DNA from: Taudactylus pleione
Taxonomy: Eukaryota > Chordata > Amphibia > Anura > Myobatrachidae
DNA length: 64,000 bases
Assembly (NCBI GenBank): GCA_031769625.1
Contig: JAUIMM010002538.1
Coordinates: 406,001-470,000 of the forward strand
Direction of reading: 5' to 3'
This document shows positions 23,471-37,600 of the stretch, piece by piece. The notes under the pieces were generated by a model that saw only the letters and a program-made list of their open reading frames with translations, was not told the DNA's origin and searched no databases. Each line of letters opens with the position of its first letter. Position 1 is the stretch's first letter. The position numbers were made by a program, and so were the translations under genes.

Positions 23471-24443
23471 TTTGCAAAAAAAAAACAACAGCAATGATGA
23501 GACCGGTGGAAGAATTAACCGATAGGCTGCCTCCACACACCTATTCTACAGTTAGCTAATATCTAAAAATAGGGAGCACAGCAATACCTACTAAGGCAAG
23601 CACAGTACCACCTATAATAGGGAACACAGGAGTTATCTAGCTATAGATAAAACCACAGTAACCACCTATTGTCCCTTTGTCCCCGCAACCAGCCTCAGTC
23701 AGAGATGCCACACTCGTATGGTCCGGTCGCAACACTCAAAGGCCCTAACTGACCGATGAATATTACAACTACACTGGAAGCTATATTTTATCGTTAACTC
23801 TCTTTAACGATAGGAAACCAGGAGGATCCCCTCTGCCAGTATACCTGTTATGTATACCCTATATTTATTACCTAAAATAGGGACCACGAAGGCACAACCT
23901 ATTTAACAATCTCAATCATACACCTTACACACTTCTATATTGTGGCCAAATAACAAAAATAAAAAAAATACCTTTCTTTTGATTTATAGCCTTTTGGAGA
24001 TTACAGCCCTATCAATATGACGTATTTCAGTCTTGATGATTTATTTGAATTCTAACAGAAATGCTAGTCACATGCTTCACTTGCTATTGTGCGTTCGGTT
24101 ACAAACAATTAGATGTAATCACTACACATGGCAGGAAGTGGCCGTACATCCGGTCGCACGCACTATGCTGCGACTGTTTGCATGTGGTGTACACTAAAAC
24201 CTTTGTGGCATTATTGTGCGATCGGTTGCGCATGCAATGCGCGGCCGTTCTACAACAACGTGGGCAAGCACAAATCTCTCTCCACTATCCCAGATTCTAA
24301 TCAGCCCTCTCTGAATTCGCAAACTGCGAGTCTCCGTCTCTGAACAAAAATAGGAACGCAGGAAAAAAGTCTGCGGGCGCCTTTCCAGTCTTTTGTTCCA
24401 AGACGAGGAGAGCAGTTCAAAAACACAGTGATGGGTGATATCC
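23471..24443 (-). other. proviral leader (5' UTR)
   Basis: Non-coding region between the primer site and gag start. Packaging and splice-donor signals would lie here but cannot be assigned by eye. The part at 24137-24443 is duplicated at 14858-15161 beyond the 3' LTR. An A-tract (AAAAATAAAAAAAATACC on the + strand) lies near 23955. Confidence 0.6.
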
Positions 24444-24461
24444 ATCCCGGACGAGCCCCCA
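24444..24461 (-). other. primer-binding site, tRNA-Pro type
   Basis: On the minus strand these 18 bases read TGGGGGCTCGTCCGGGAT, the proline tRNA 3'-end complement used by many gammaretroviruses. It begins 3 bp after the LTR end as drawn here. A second copy is at 15162-15179. Confidence 0.92.
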
Positions 24462-24464
24462 TTT

Positions 24465-25641
24465 ATTGATACCGTTTGAACAGCATCGATATTAAAGAGA
24501 TTTGATTGCACAGACCAGATTGCCCATACCTCCCATTTCAATATAAAATAACTTTGTCACACAGAAACAGTTTGCGGTTCTAACACACACAAAGATACTA
24601 TATTGTAAAAAGGGTATAATCAGCCTTAATCTATACAATGCAGCTATATACAGGATAAAGACAAAGATACAATTACCAATATTTTGCCATGCGGTCTGGA
24701 TCCTAGACTAACAGCTGTCCATCAGGATTGCTGTGTGTTTCTTTAGGGTCAGGCAGGGAGAAAGGTAGCAAAGGAAAGGGGCTGGGATCCAGACTGCATG
24801 GCAATTTATAGGTGTACAATTACCTTTGAACATAAGCTAAATACTCAGAGGGGTTCCCTATTGGCCCTTTATTACTGAGTCACAATGGTTGTTGCTATTC
24901 ATTTGTTAGTAGATGGTTGACGTCACTGGAGGTTGAACTGTTAGAAAATCCCTTTGTACTAACATTTGGCATGCAAATCTACAGGGGAGGTGTACAGTGA
25001 TTTATACAGTATAGAGTATAATTCTTGGCAGGTCTTCATAACTCGATAGTGATCCCTTCCATATTCATTCTGTTGGTTTCATATTCCTGTTGAGACAGAG
25101 GGAAATCGGTAGATACTACTCATGACCCATTTATCTTATTCCTAATCCCAGATATCATATAACTGCTATTTAACATGTAACATTCACTGTATACCTTTAA
25201 AACACATAGCATTGTGCGTATCTCAGTCAGTTTAGGGTTAAATGGGATATAAGTTTATTGTAAGGAAAGGCTGCTGTCCGTCGGGGTAAGGTTTCCGACA
25301 ATAATACTTAAAAGCTGGCTATGCGATTGAAACGCAAAACAGTATTTAAACAGTATTGCTGTACTAACTTTGTTATGTGTTTATGTAATGTAAAATGGTG
25401 CTTAACCGTTGTGAGCACAGAAGCATGGCTCGCCATTCACAGTATGGCGAGTTGCGGGGGCAGGGGATGCGTGTGAATGTATAGCGAGCATGTGCAATTG
25501 CGTGTGCGCAAGTGCGTGCGCAAATGCGGCGGGAGCGTGTGTTCGCATAAAATGGCTGTGAACGATCAAATCGTCCAATGAATGTCGTGTTGTGATTCGT
25601 GCGCAATTAAGCGATCGCAACCAATTTATACGGTTTCGACA
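24465..25641 (-). repeat. 5' LTR of provirus
   Basis: 1177 bp, starting TGTCGAAACC in the proviral sense and ending GGTATCAAT next to the primer site. A TATAAA (minus strand, 24810-24805) is a plausible U3 promoter. No canonical AATAAA was identified with confidence. It carries an 11-bp internal duplication near 25340 absent from the 3' LTR. Confidence 0.9.
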
Positions 25642-28600
25642 GGCTGTCATTGTGGCTAGGAATGGGGCACGGGCAACTGTAATGGCAGCTAGGAATGGGG
25701 CATGGGCAGTAATGGCGGCTAGGAATGGGGCACGGGCAATAATGGCGGCTAGAAATGGGGCATGAGCAGTAATCATGGGTAGGAATGGGGCACAGGCAGT
25801 AATCACGGCTAGGAATGGGGCACGGGCAGCTGTAATGGCAGCTAGGAATGGGGCATGGGCAGTAATGGCGGCTAGGAATGGGGCACGGGCAGTAATGGCG
25901 GCTAGGAATGGGGCATGGGCAATAATCGCGGGTAGGAATGGGGCACGGGCACTAATCACGGCTGGGAATGGGGCACGGGTAGCTGTAATGGCGGCTAGGA
26001 ATGGGGCACGGGCAGTGATCGCGGTTAGGAATGGGGCATGGGCTGTCATCGTGGCTAGGAATGGGGCATGGGCAGCTGTAATGGTGGCTAGGAATGGGGC
26101 ACGGGCAGTAATCGCGGCTAGGAATGGGGCATGGGCAGTAATCGCGGTTAGGAATGGGGCAAGGGCAGTAATCACAGCTAGGAATGGGGCACGGGCAGCT
26201 GTAATGGCAGCTAGGAATGGGGCACGGGCAGTAATCGCGGTTAGGAATGGGGCACGGGGAATAATCGCGGCTAGCGATAGGGCACGGGCTGCAGTAATGG
26301 CGGCTAGGAGTGGGGCATGGGCAGTAATCGCTGCTAGGAATGGGGCACGGGCTGCAGTAATGGTGGCTAGGAATGGGGCACGGGCAGCTGTAATGGCGAC
26401 TAAGAATGGGGCACGGGCAGCTGTAATGGCAGCTAGGAATGGGGCACGGGCAGTAATCGCGGTTAGGAATGGGGCACGGGGAATAATCGCGGCTAGCGAT
26501 AGGGCACGGGCTGCAGTAATGGCGGCTAGGAGTGGGGCATGGGCAGTAATCGCTGCTAGGAATGGGGCACGGGCTGCAGTAATGGTGGCTAGGAATGGGG
26601 CACGGGCAGCTGTAATGGCGACTAAGAATGGGGCACGGGCAGCTGTAATGGCAGCTAGGAATGGGGCACGGGCAGTAATCGCGGTTAGGAATGGGGCACG
26701 GGGAATAATCACGGCTAGCGATAGGGCACGGGCTGCAGTAATGGCGGCTAGGAGTGGGGCATGGGCAGTAATCGCTGCTAGGAATGGGGCACGGGCTGCA
26801 GTAATGGTGGCTAGGAATGGGGCAGGGCAGCTGTAATGGCGACTAAGAATGAGGCACGGGCAGCTGTAATGGCAGCTAGGAATGGGGCACGGGCTGTAAT
26901 CGCGGCTAGGAATGGGGCACGTGCAGCTGTAATTACGGCTAGGAATGGGGCATGGGCAGTAATCGTGGCTAGGAATGGGGCACGGGAAGTAATGGCGGCT
27001 AGGAATGGGTCACGGGTAGCTGTAATGGCGGCTGGGAATGGGGCACGGGCTGTAATGGCGGCTGGGAATGGGGCACGGGCGGTAATGGCGGCTAGGAGTG
27101 GGGCACGGGCAGTGATGGCGGCTAGGAGTGGGGCACGGGCGGTGATGGCGGCTAGGAATGGGGGCACGGGCGTTGATGGCGGCTGGGAATGGGGGCACGG
27201 GCGGTGATTGGCGGCTAGGAATGGGGCACGGGCGGTGATGGCGGCTAGGAATGGGGCACGGGCGGTGATGGCGGCTAGGAATGGGGCACGGGCGGTGGTG
27301 GCGGCTAGGAATGGGACACGGGCGGTGATGGCGGCTAGGAATGGGGCATGGGCTGTCATCGTGGCTAGGAATGGGGCATGGGCAGCTGTAATGGTGGCTA
27401 GGAATGGGGCACGGGCAGTAATCGCGGCTAGGAATGGGGCACGGGCAGTAATCGCGGTTAGGAATGGGGCAAGGGCAGTAATCACAGCTAGGAATGGGGC
27501 ACGGGCAGCTGTAATGGCAGCTAGGAATGGGGCACGGGCAGTGGTGGTGGCTAGGAATGGGGCACGGGCAGTGGTGGCGGCTAGGAATGGGACACGGGCG
27601 GTGATGGCGGCTAGGAATGGGGCACGGGCTGTCATCGCGGCTAGGAATGGGGCATGGGCTGTCATCGTGGCTAGGAATGGGGCATGGGCAGCTGTAATGG
27701 TGGCTAGGAATGGGGCACGGGCAGTAATCGCGGCTAGGAATGGGGCACAGGCAGTAATCGCGGTTAGGAATGGAGCAAGGGCAGTAATCACAGCTAGGAA
27801 TGGGGCACGGGCAGCTGTAATGGCAGCTAGGAATGGGGCACGGGCTGTAATCGCGGTTAGGAATGGAGCAAGGGCAGTAATCACAGCTAGGAATGGGGCA
27901 CGGGCAGCTGTAATGGCAGCTAGGAGTGGGGCACGGGCGGTGATGGTGGCTAGGAATGGGGGCACGGGCGGTGATGGCGGCTGGGAATGGGGCACGGGCG
28001 GTGATGGCGGCTGGGAATGGGACACGGGCGGTGATGGCGGCTGGGAATGGGGCACGGGCGGTGATGGCGGCTGGGAATGGGGCAAGGGCGGTGATGGCGG
28101 CTGGGAATGGGGCACGGGCGTTGATGGCGGCTGGGAATGGGGGCACGGGCGGTGATTGGCGGCTAGGAATGGGGCACGGGCGGTGATGGCGGCTAGGAAT
28201 GGGGCACGGGCGGTGATGGCGGCTAGGAATGGGGCACGGGCGGTGGTGGCGGCTAGGAATGGGACACGGGCGGTGATGGCGGCTAGGAATGGGGCACGGG
28301 CGGTGATGGCAGCTAGGAATGGGGCATGGGCTGTCATCGTGGCTAGGAATGGGGCATGGGCAGCTGTAATGGTGGCTAGGAATGGGGCACGGGCAGTAAT
28401 CGCGGCTAGGAATGGGGCACGGGCGGTGATGTCGGCTAGGAATGGGGGCACGGGCGGTGATGGCGGCTAGGAATGGGGCACGGGCGGTGATGGCGGCTGG
28501 GAATGGGGCACGGGCGGTGATGGCGGCTGGGAATGGGGCAGGGGCGGTGATGGCGGCTGGGAATGGGGCACGGGCGGTGATGGCGGCTGGGAATGGGGCA

Positions 28601-31600
28601 CGGGCGCTGATGGCGGCTGGGAATGGGGAACGTGCGGTGATGGCGGCTGGGAATGGGGCACGGGCGGTGATGGCGGCTGGGAATGGGGCACGGGAGGTGA
28701 TGGCGGCTGGGAATGGGGCACGGGCGGTGATGGCGGCTGGGAATGGGGCACGGGCGGTGATGGCGGCTGGGAATGGGGCACGGGCGGTGATGGCGGCTAG
28801 GAATGGGGCACGGGCGGTGATGGCGGCTAGGAATGGGGCACGGGCGGTGATGGCGGCTAGGAATGGGGCACGGGCGGTGGTGGCGGCTAGGAATGGGACA
28901 CAGGCGGTGATGGCGGCTAGGAATGGGGCACGGGCGGTGATGGCGGCTAGGAATGGGGCATGGGCTGTCATCGTGGCTAGGAATGGGGCATGGGCAGCTG
29001 TAATGGTGGCTAGGAATGGGGCACGGGCAGTAATCGCGGCTAGGAATGGGGCACGGGCGGTGATGTCGGCTAGGAATGGGGGCACGGGCAGCTGTAATGG
29101 TGGCTAGGAATGGGGCACGGGCGGTGATGGCGGCTGGGAATGGGGCACGGGCGGTGATGGCGGCTGGGAATGGGGCACGGGCGGTGATTGCGGCTGGGAA
29201 TGGGGCACGGGCGGTGATGGCGGCTGGGAATGGGGAACGGGCGGTGATGGCGGCTGGGAATGGGGCACGGGCGGTGATGGCGGCTGGGAATGGGGCACGG
29301 GCGGTGATGGCGGCTGGGAATGGGGCAAGGGCGGTGATGGCGGCTGGGAATGGGGCACGGGCGTTGATGGCGGCTGGGAATGGGGGCACGGGCGGTGATT
29401 GGCGGCTAGGAATGGGGCACGGGCGGTGGTGGCGGCTAGGAATGGGACACGGGCGGTGATGGCGGCTAGGAATGGGGCACGGGCGGTGATGGGGGTAGGA
29501 ATGGGGCATGGGCTGTCATCGTGGCTAGGAATGGGGCATGGGCAGCTGTAATGGTGGCTAGGAATGGGGCACGGGCGGTGATGGCGGCTGGGAATGGGGC
29601 ACGGGCGGTGATGGCGGCTGGGAATGGGGCACGGGCGGTGATGGCGGCTGGGAATGGGGCACGGGCGGTGATGGCGGCTAGGAATGGGGCACGGGCGGTG
29701 GTGGCGGCTAGGAATGGGACACAGGCGGTGATGGCGGCTAGGAATGGGGCACGGGCGGTGATGGCGGCTAGGAATGGGGCATGGGCTGTCATCGTGGCTA
29801 GGAATGGGGCATGGGCAGCTGTAATGGTGGCTAGGAATGGGGCACGGGCAGTAATCGCGGCTAGGAATGGGGCACGGGCGGTGATGTCGGCTAGGAATGG
29901 GGGCACGGGCAGCTGTAATGGTGGCTAGGAATGGGGCACGGGCGGTGATGGCGGCTGGGAATGGGGCACGGGCGGTGATGGCGGCTGGGAATGGGGCACG
30001 GGCGGTGATGGCGGCTGGGAATGGGGCACGGGCGGTGATGGCGGCTGGGAATGGGGAACGGGCGGTGATGGCGGCTGGGAATGGGGCACGGGCGGTGATG
30101 GCGGCTGGGAATGGGGCACGGGCGGTGATGGCGGCTGGGAATGGGGCAAGGGCGGTGATGGCGGCTGGGAATGGGGCACGGGCGTTGATGGCGGCTGGGA
30201 ATGGGGGCACGGGCGGTGATTGGCGGCTAGGAATGGGGCACGGGCGGTGGTGGCGGCTAGGAATGGGACACGGGCGGTGATGGCGGCTAGGAATGGGGCA
30301 CGGGCGGTGATGGGGGTAGGAATGGGGCATGGGCTGTCATCGTGGCTAGGAATGGGGCATGGGCAGCTGTAATGGTGGCTAGGAATGGGGCACGGGCGGT
30401 GATGGCGGCTGGGAATGGGGCACGGGCGGTGATGGCGGCTGGGAATGGGGCACGGGCGGTGATGGCGGCTGGGAATGGGGCACGGGCGGTGATGGCGGCT
30501 GGGAATGGGGAACGGGCGGTGATGGCGGCTGGGAATGGGGCACGGGCGGTGATGGCGGCTGGGAATGGGGCACGGGAGGTGATGGCGGCTGGGAATGGGG
30601 CACGGGCGGTGATGGCGGCTGGGAATGGGGCACGGGCGGTGATGGCGGCTGGGAATGGGGCACGGGCGCTGATGGCGGCTGGGAATGGGGAACGTGCGGT
30701 GATGGCGGCTGGGAATGGGGCACGGGCGGTGATGGCGGCTGGGAATGGGGCACGGGAGGTGATGGCGGCTGGGAATGGGGCACGGGCGGTGATGGCGGCT
30801 GGGAATGGGGCACGGGCGGTGATGGCGGCTGGGAATGGGGCACGGGCGGTGATGGCGGCTGGGAATGGGGCACGGGCGGTGATGGCGGCTGGGAATGGGG
30901 CACGGGCGGTGATGGCGGCTAGGAATGGGGCACGGGCGGTGGTGGCGGCTAGGAATGGGACACGGGCGGTGATGGCGGCTAGGAATGGGGCACGGGCGGT
31001 GATGGCGGCTAGGAATGGGGCATGGGCTGTCATCGTGGCTAGGAATGGGGCATGGGCAGCTGTAATGGTGGCTAGGAATGGGGCACGGGCAGTAATCGCG
31101 GCTAGGAATGGGGCACGGGCGGTGATGTCGGCTAGGAATGGGGGCACGGGCAGCTGTAATGGTGGCTAGGAATGGGGCACGGGCGGTGATGGCGGCTGGG
31201 AATGGGGCACGGGCGGTGATGGCGGCTGGGAATGGGGCACGGGCGGTGATGGCGGCTGGGAATGGGGCACGGGCGGTGATGGCGGCTGGGAATGGGGAAC
31301 GGGCGGTGATGGCGGCTGGGAATGGGGCACGGGCGGTGATGGCGGCTGGGAATGGGGCACGGGCGGTGATGGCGGCTGGGAATGGGGCAAGGGCGGTGAT
31401 GGCGGCTGGGAATGGGGCACGGGCGTTGATGGCGGCTGGGAATGGGGGCACGGGCGGTGATTGGCGGCTAGGAATGGGGCACGGGCGGTGGTGGCGGCTA
31501 GGAATGGGACACGGGCGGTGATGGCGGCTAGGAATGGGGCACGGGCGGTGATGGGGGTAGGAATGGGGCATGGGCTGTCATCGTGGCTAGGAATGGGGCA

Positions 31601-34600
31601 TGGGCAGCTGTAATGGTGGCTAGGAATGGGGCACGGGCGGTGATGGCGGCTGGGAATGGGGCACGGGCGGTGATGGCGGCTGGGAATGGGGCACGGGCGG
31701 TGATGGCGGCTGGGAATGGGGCACGGGCGGTGATGGCGGCTGGGAATGGGGCACGGGCGGTGATGGCGGCTGGGAATGGGGAACGGGCGGTGATGGCGGC
31801 TGGGAATGGGGCACGGGCGGTGATGGCGGCTGGGAATGGGGCACGGGCGGTGATGGCGGCTGGGAATGGGGCAAGGGCGGTGATGGCGGCTGGGAATGGG
31901 GCACGGGCGTTGATGGCGGCTGGGAATGGGGGCACGGGCGGTGATTGGCGGCTAGGAATGGGGCACGGGCGGTGGTGGCGGCTAGGAATGGGACACGGGC
32001 GGTGATGGCGGCTAGGAATGGGGCACGGGCGGTGATGGGGGTAGGAATGGGGCATGGGCTGTCATCGTGGCTAGGAATGGGGCATGGGCAGCTGTAATGG
32101 TGGCTAGGAATGGGGCACGGGCGGTGATGGCGGCTGGGAATGGGGCACGGGCGGTGATGGCGGCTGGGAATGGGGCACGGGCGGTGATGGCGGCTGGGAA
32201 TGGGGCACGGGCGGTGATGGCGGCTGGGAATGGGGCACGGGCGGTGATGGCGGCTGGGAATGGGGAACGGGCGGTGATGGCGGCTGGGAATGGGGCACGG
32301 GCGGTGATGGCGGCTGGGAATGGGGCACGGGCGGTGATGGCGGCTGGGAATGGGGCAAGGGCGGTGATGGCGGCTGGGAATGGGGCACGGGCGTTGATGG
32401 CGGCTGGGAATGGGGGCACGGGCGGTGATTGGCGGCTAGGAATGGGGCACGGGCGGTGGTGGCGGCTAGGAATGGGACACGGGCGGTGGTGGCGGCTAGG
32501 AATGGGGCACGGGCGGTGATGGGGGTAGGAATGGGGCATGGGCTGTCATCGTGGCTAGGAATGGGGCATGGGCAGCTGTAATGGTGGCTAGGAATGGGGC
32601 ACGGGCGGTGATGGCGGCTGGGAATGGGGCACGGGCGGTGATGGCGGCTGGGAATGGGGCACGGGCGGTGATGGCGGCTGGGAATGGGGCACGGGCGGTG
32701 ATGGCGGCTGGGAATGGGGAACGGGCGGTGATGGCGGCTGGGAATGGGGCACGGGCGGTGATGGCGGCTGGGAATGGGGCACGGGCGGTGATGGCGGCTG
32801 GGAATGGGGCAAGGGCGGTGATGGCGGCTGGGAATGGGGCACGGGCGTTGATGGCGGCTGGGAATGGGGGCACGGGCGGTGATTGGCGGCTAGGAATGGG
32901 CCACGGGCGGTGGTGGCGGCTAGGAATGGGACACGGGCGGTGATGGCGGCTAGGAATGGGGCACGGGCGGTGATGGGGGTAGGAATGGGGCATGGGCTGT
33001 CATCGTGGCTAGGAATGGGGCATGGGCAGCTGTAATGGTGGCTAGGAATGGGGCACGGGCGGTGATGGCGGCTGGGAATGGGGCACGGGCGGTGATGGCG
33101 GCTGGGAATGGGGCACGGGCGGTGATGGCGGCTGGGAATGGGGCACGGGCGGTGATGGCGGCTGGGAATGGGGCACGGGCGGTGATGGCGGCTGGGAATG
33201 GGGAACGGGCGGTGATGGCGGCTGGGAATGGGGCACGGGCGGTGATGGCGGCTGGGAATGGGGCACGGGCGGTGATGGCGGCTGGGAATGGGGCAAGGGC
33301 GGTGATGGCGGCTGGGAATGGGGCACGGGCGTTGATGGCGGCTGGGAATGGGGGCACGGGCGGTGATTGGCGGCTAGGAATGGGGCACGGGCGGTGGTGG
33401 CGGCTAGGAATGGGACACGGGCGGTGATGGCAGCTAGGAATGGGGCACGGGCGGTGATGGGGGTAGGAATGGGGCATGGGCTGTCATCGTGGCTAGGAAT
33501 GGGGCATGGGCAGCTGTAATGGTGGCTAGGAATGGGGCACGGGCGGTGATGGCGGCTGGGAATGGGGCACGGGCGGTGATGGCGGCTGGGAATGGGGCAC
33601 GGGCGGTGATGGCGGCTGGGAATGGGGAACGGGCGGTGATGGCGGCTGGGAATGGGGCACGGGCGGTGATGGCGGCTGGGAATGGGGCACGGGCGGTGAT
33701 GGCGGCTGGGAATGGGGCAAGGGCGGTGATGGCGGCTGGGAATGGGGCACGGGCGTTGATGGCGGCTGGGAATGGGGGCACGGGCGGTGATTGGCGGCTA
33801 GGAATGGGGCACGGGCGGTGGTGGCGGCTAGGAATGGGACACGGGCGGTGATGGCGGCTAGGAATGGGGCACGGGCGGTGATGGGGGTAGGAATGGGGCA
33901 TGGGCTGTCATCGTGGCTAGGAATGGGGCATGGGCAGCTGTAATGGTGGCTAGGAATGGGGCACGGGCGGTGATGGCGGCTGGGAATGGGGCACGGGCGG
34001 TGATGGCGGCTGGGAATGGGGCACGGGCGGTGATGGCGGCTGGGAATGGGGCACGGGCGGTGATGGCGGCTGGGAATGGGGCACGGGCGGTGATGGCGGC
34101 TGGGAATGGGGAACGGGCGGTGATGGCGGCTGGGAATGGGGCACGGGCGGTGATGGCGGCTGGGAATGGGGCACGGGCGGTGATGGCGGCTGGGAATGGG
34201 GCAAGGGCGGTGATGGCGGCTGGGAATGGGGCACGGGCGTTGATGGCGGCTGGGAATGGGGGCACGGGCGGTGATTGGCGGCTAGGAATGGGGCACGGGC
34301 GGTGGTGGCGGCTAGGAATGGGACACGGGCGGTGATGGCGGCTAGGAATGGGGCACGGGCGGTGATGGGGGTAGGAATGGGGCATGGGCTGTCATCGTGG
34401 CTAGGAATGGGGCATGGGCAGCTGTAATGGTGGCTAGGAATGGGGCACGGGCGGTGATGGCGGCTGGGAATGGGGCACGGGCGGTGATGGCGGCTGGGAA
34501 TGGGGCACGGGCGGTGATGGCGGCTGGGAATGGGGCACGGGCGGTGATGGCGGCTGGGAATGGGGAACGGGCGGTGATGGCGGCTGGGAATGGGGCACGG

Positions 34601-37600
34601 GCGGTGATGGCGGCTGGGAATGGGGCACGGGCGGTGATGGCGGCTGGGAATGGGGCAAGGGCGGTGATGGCGGCTGGGAATGGGGCACGGGCGTTGATGG
34701 CGGCTGGGAATGGGGGCACGGGCGGTGATTGGCGGCTAGGAATGGGGCACGGGCGGTGGTGGCGGCTAGGAATGGGACACGGGCGGTGATGGCGGCTAGG
34801 AATGGGGCACGGGCGGTGATGGGGGTAGGAATGGGGCATGGGCTGTCATCGTGGCTAGGAATGGGGCATGGGCAGCTGTAATGGTGGCTAGGAATGGGGC
34901 ACGGGCGGTGATGGCGGCTGGGAATGGGGCACGGGCGGTGATGGCGGCTGGGAATGGGGCACGGGCGGTGATGGCGGCTGGGAATGGGGAACGGGCGGTG
35001 ATGGCGGCTGGGAATGGGGCACGGGCGGTGATGGCGGCTGGGAATGGGGCACGGGCGGTGATGGCGGCTGGGAATGGGGCAAGGGCGGTGATGGCGGCTG
35101 GGAATGGGGCACGGGCGTTGATGGCGGCTGGGAATGGGGGCACGGGCGGTGATTGGCGGCTAGGAATGGGGCACGGGCGGTGGTGGCGGCTAGGAATGGG
35201 ACACGGGCGGTGATGGCGGCTAGGAATGGGGCACGGGCGGTGATGGGGGTAGGAATGGGGCATGGGCTGTCATCGTGGCTAGGAATGGGGCATGGGCAGC
35301 TGTAATGGTGGCTAGGAATGGGGCACGGGCGGTGATGGCGGCTGGGAATGGGGCACGGGCGGTGATGGCGGCTGGGAATGGGGCACGGGCGGTGATGGCG
35401 GCTGGGAATGGGGCACGGGCGGTGATGGCGGCTGGGAATGGGGCACGGGCGGTGATGGCGGCTGGGAATGGGGAACGGGCGGTGATGGCGGCTGGGAATG
35501 GGGCACGGGCGGTGATGGCGGCTGGGAATGGGGCACGGGCGGTGATGGCGGCTGGGAATGGGGCAAGGGCGGTGATGGCGGCTGGGAATGGGGCACGGGC
35601 GTTGATGGCGGCTGGGAATGGGGGCACGGGCGGTGATTGGCGGCTAGGAATGGGGCACGGGCGGTGGTGGCGGCTAGGAATGGGACACGGGCGGTGATGG
35701 CGGCTAGGAATGGGGCACGGGCGGTGATGGGGGTAGGAATGGGGCATGGGCTGTCATCGTGGCTAGGAATGGGGCATGGGCAGCTGTAATGGTGGCTAGG
35801 AATGGGGCACGGGCGGTGATGGCGGCTGGGAATGGGGCACGGGCGGTGATGGCGGCTGGGAATGGGGCACGGGCGGTGATGGCGGCTGGGAATGGGGCAC
35901 GGGCGGTGATGGCGGCTGGGAATGGGGAACGGGCGGTGATGGCGGCTGGGAATGGGGCACGGGCGGTGATGGCGGCTGGGAATGGGGCACGGGCGGTGAT
36001 GGCGGCTGGGAATGGGGCAAGGGCGGTGATGGCGGCTGGGAATGGGGCACGGGCGTTGATGGCGGCTGGGAATGGGGGCACGGGCGGTGATTGGCGGCTA
36101 GGAATGGGGCACGGGCGGTGGTGGCGGCTAGGAATGGGACACGGGCGGTGATGGCGGCTAGGAATGGGGCACGGGCGGTGATGGGGGTAGGAATGGGGCA
36201 TGGGCTGTCATCGTGGCTAGGAATGGGGCATGGGCAGCTGTAATGGTGGCTAGGAATGGGGCACGGGCGGTGATGGCGGCTGGGAATGGGGCACGGGCGG
36301 TGATGGCGGCTGGGAATGGGGCACGGGCGGTGATGGCGGCTGGGAATGGGGAACGGGCGGTGATGGCGGCTGGGAATGGGGCACGGGCGGTGATGGCGGC
36401 TGGGAATGGGGCACGGGCGGTGATGGCGGCTGGGAATGGGGCAAGGGCGGTGATGGCGGCTGGGAATGGGGCACGGGCGTTGATGGCGGCTGGGAATGGG
36501 GGCACGGGCGGTGATTGGCGGCTAGGAATGGGGCACGGGCGGTGGTGGCGGCTAGGAATGGGACACGGGCGGTGATGGCGGCTAGGAATGGGGCACGGGC
36601 GGTGATGGGGGTAGGAATGGGGCATGGGCTGTCATCGTGGCTAGGAATGGGGCATGGGCAGCTGTAATGGTGGCTAGGAATGGGGCACGGGCGGTGATGG
36701 CGGCTGGGAATGGGGCACGGGCGGTGATGGCGGCTGGGAATGGGGCACGGGCGGTGATGGCGGCTGGGAATGGGGCACGGGCGGTGATGGCGGCTGGGAA
36801 TGGGGCACGGGCGGTGATGGCGGCTGGGAATGGGGAACGGGCGGTGATGGCGGCTGGGAATGGGGCACGGGCGGTGATGGCGGCTGGGAATGGGGCACGG
36901 GCGGTGATGGCGGCTGGGAATGGGGCAAGGGCGGTGATGGCGGCTGGGAATGGGGCACGGGCGTTGATGGCGGCTGGGAATGGGGGCACGGGCGGTGATT
37001 GGCGGCTAGGAATGGGGCACGGGCGGTGGTGGCGGCTAGGAATGGGACACGGGCGGTGATGGCGGCTAGGAATGGGGCACGGGCGGTGATGGGGGTAGGA
37101 ATGGGGCATGGGCTGTCATCGTGGCTAGGAATGGGGCATGGGCAGCTGTAATGGTGGCTAGGAATGGGGCACGGGCGGTGATGGCGGCTGGGAATGGGGC
37201 ACGGGCGGTGATGGCGGCTGGGAATGGGGCACGGGCGGTGATGGCGGCTGGGAATGGGGCACGGGCGGTGATGGCGGCTGGGAATGGGGCACGGGCGGTG
37301 ATGGCGGCTGGGAATGGGGAACGGGCGGTGATGGCGGCTGGGAATGGGGCACGGGCGGTGATGGCGGCTGGGAATGGGGCACGGGCGGTGATGGCGGCTG
37401 GGAATGGGGCACGGGCGTTGATGGCGGCTGGGAATGGGGGCACGGGCGGTGATTGGCGGCTAGGAATGGGGCACGGGCGGTGGTGGCGGCTAGGAATGGG
37501 ACACGGGCGGTGATGGCGGCTAGGAATGGGGCACGGGCGGTGATGGGGGTAGGAATGGGGCATGGGCTGTCATCGTGGCTAGGAATGGGGCATGGGCAGC

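Larger units (their letters stand above)
14822..25641 (-). mobile_element. class I (gamma-like) endogenous retrovirus, whole insertion
   Basis: A minus-strand provirus of about 10.8 kb sits inside the 30-bp array. Order in its own sense: 5' LTR (25641-24465), proline-type primer site, leader, gag remnant, protease remnant, open pol, broken env, 3' LTR (16347-15183). A second primer site plus leader fragment and an LTR end stub (15182-14822) follow. Array sequence resumes in phase on the right. GGCTGT flanks both sides (14816-14821, 25642-25647) and may be a 6-bp target duplication, though the same hexamer is part of the repeat unit. The two LTRs are very similar by eye, so the insertion is fairly young, yet gag, protease and env are disrupted. 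Confidence 0.9.
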
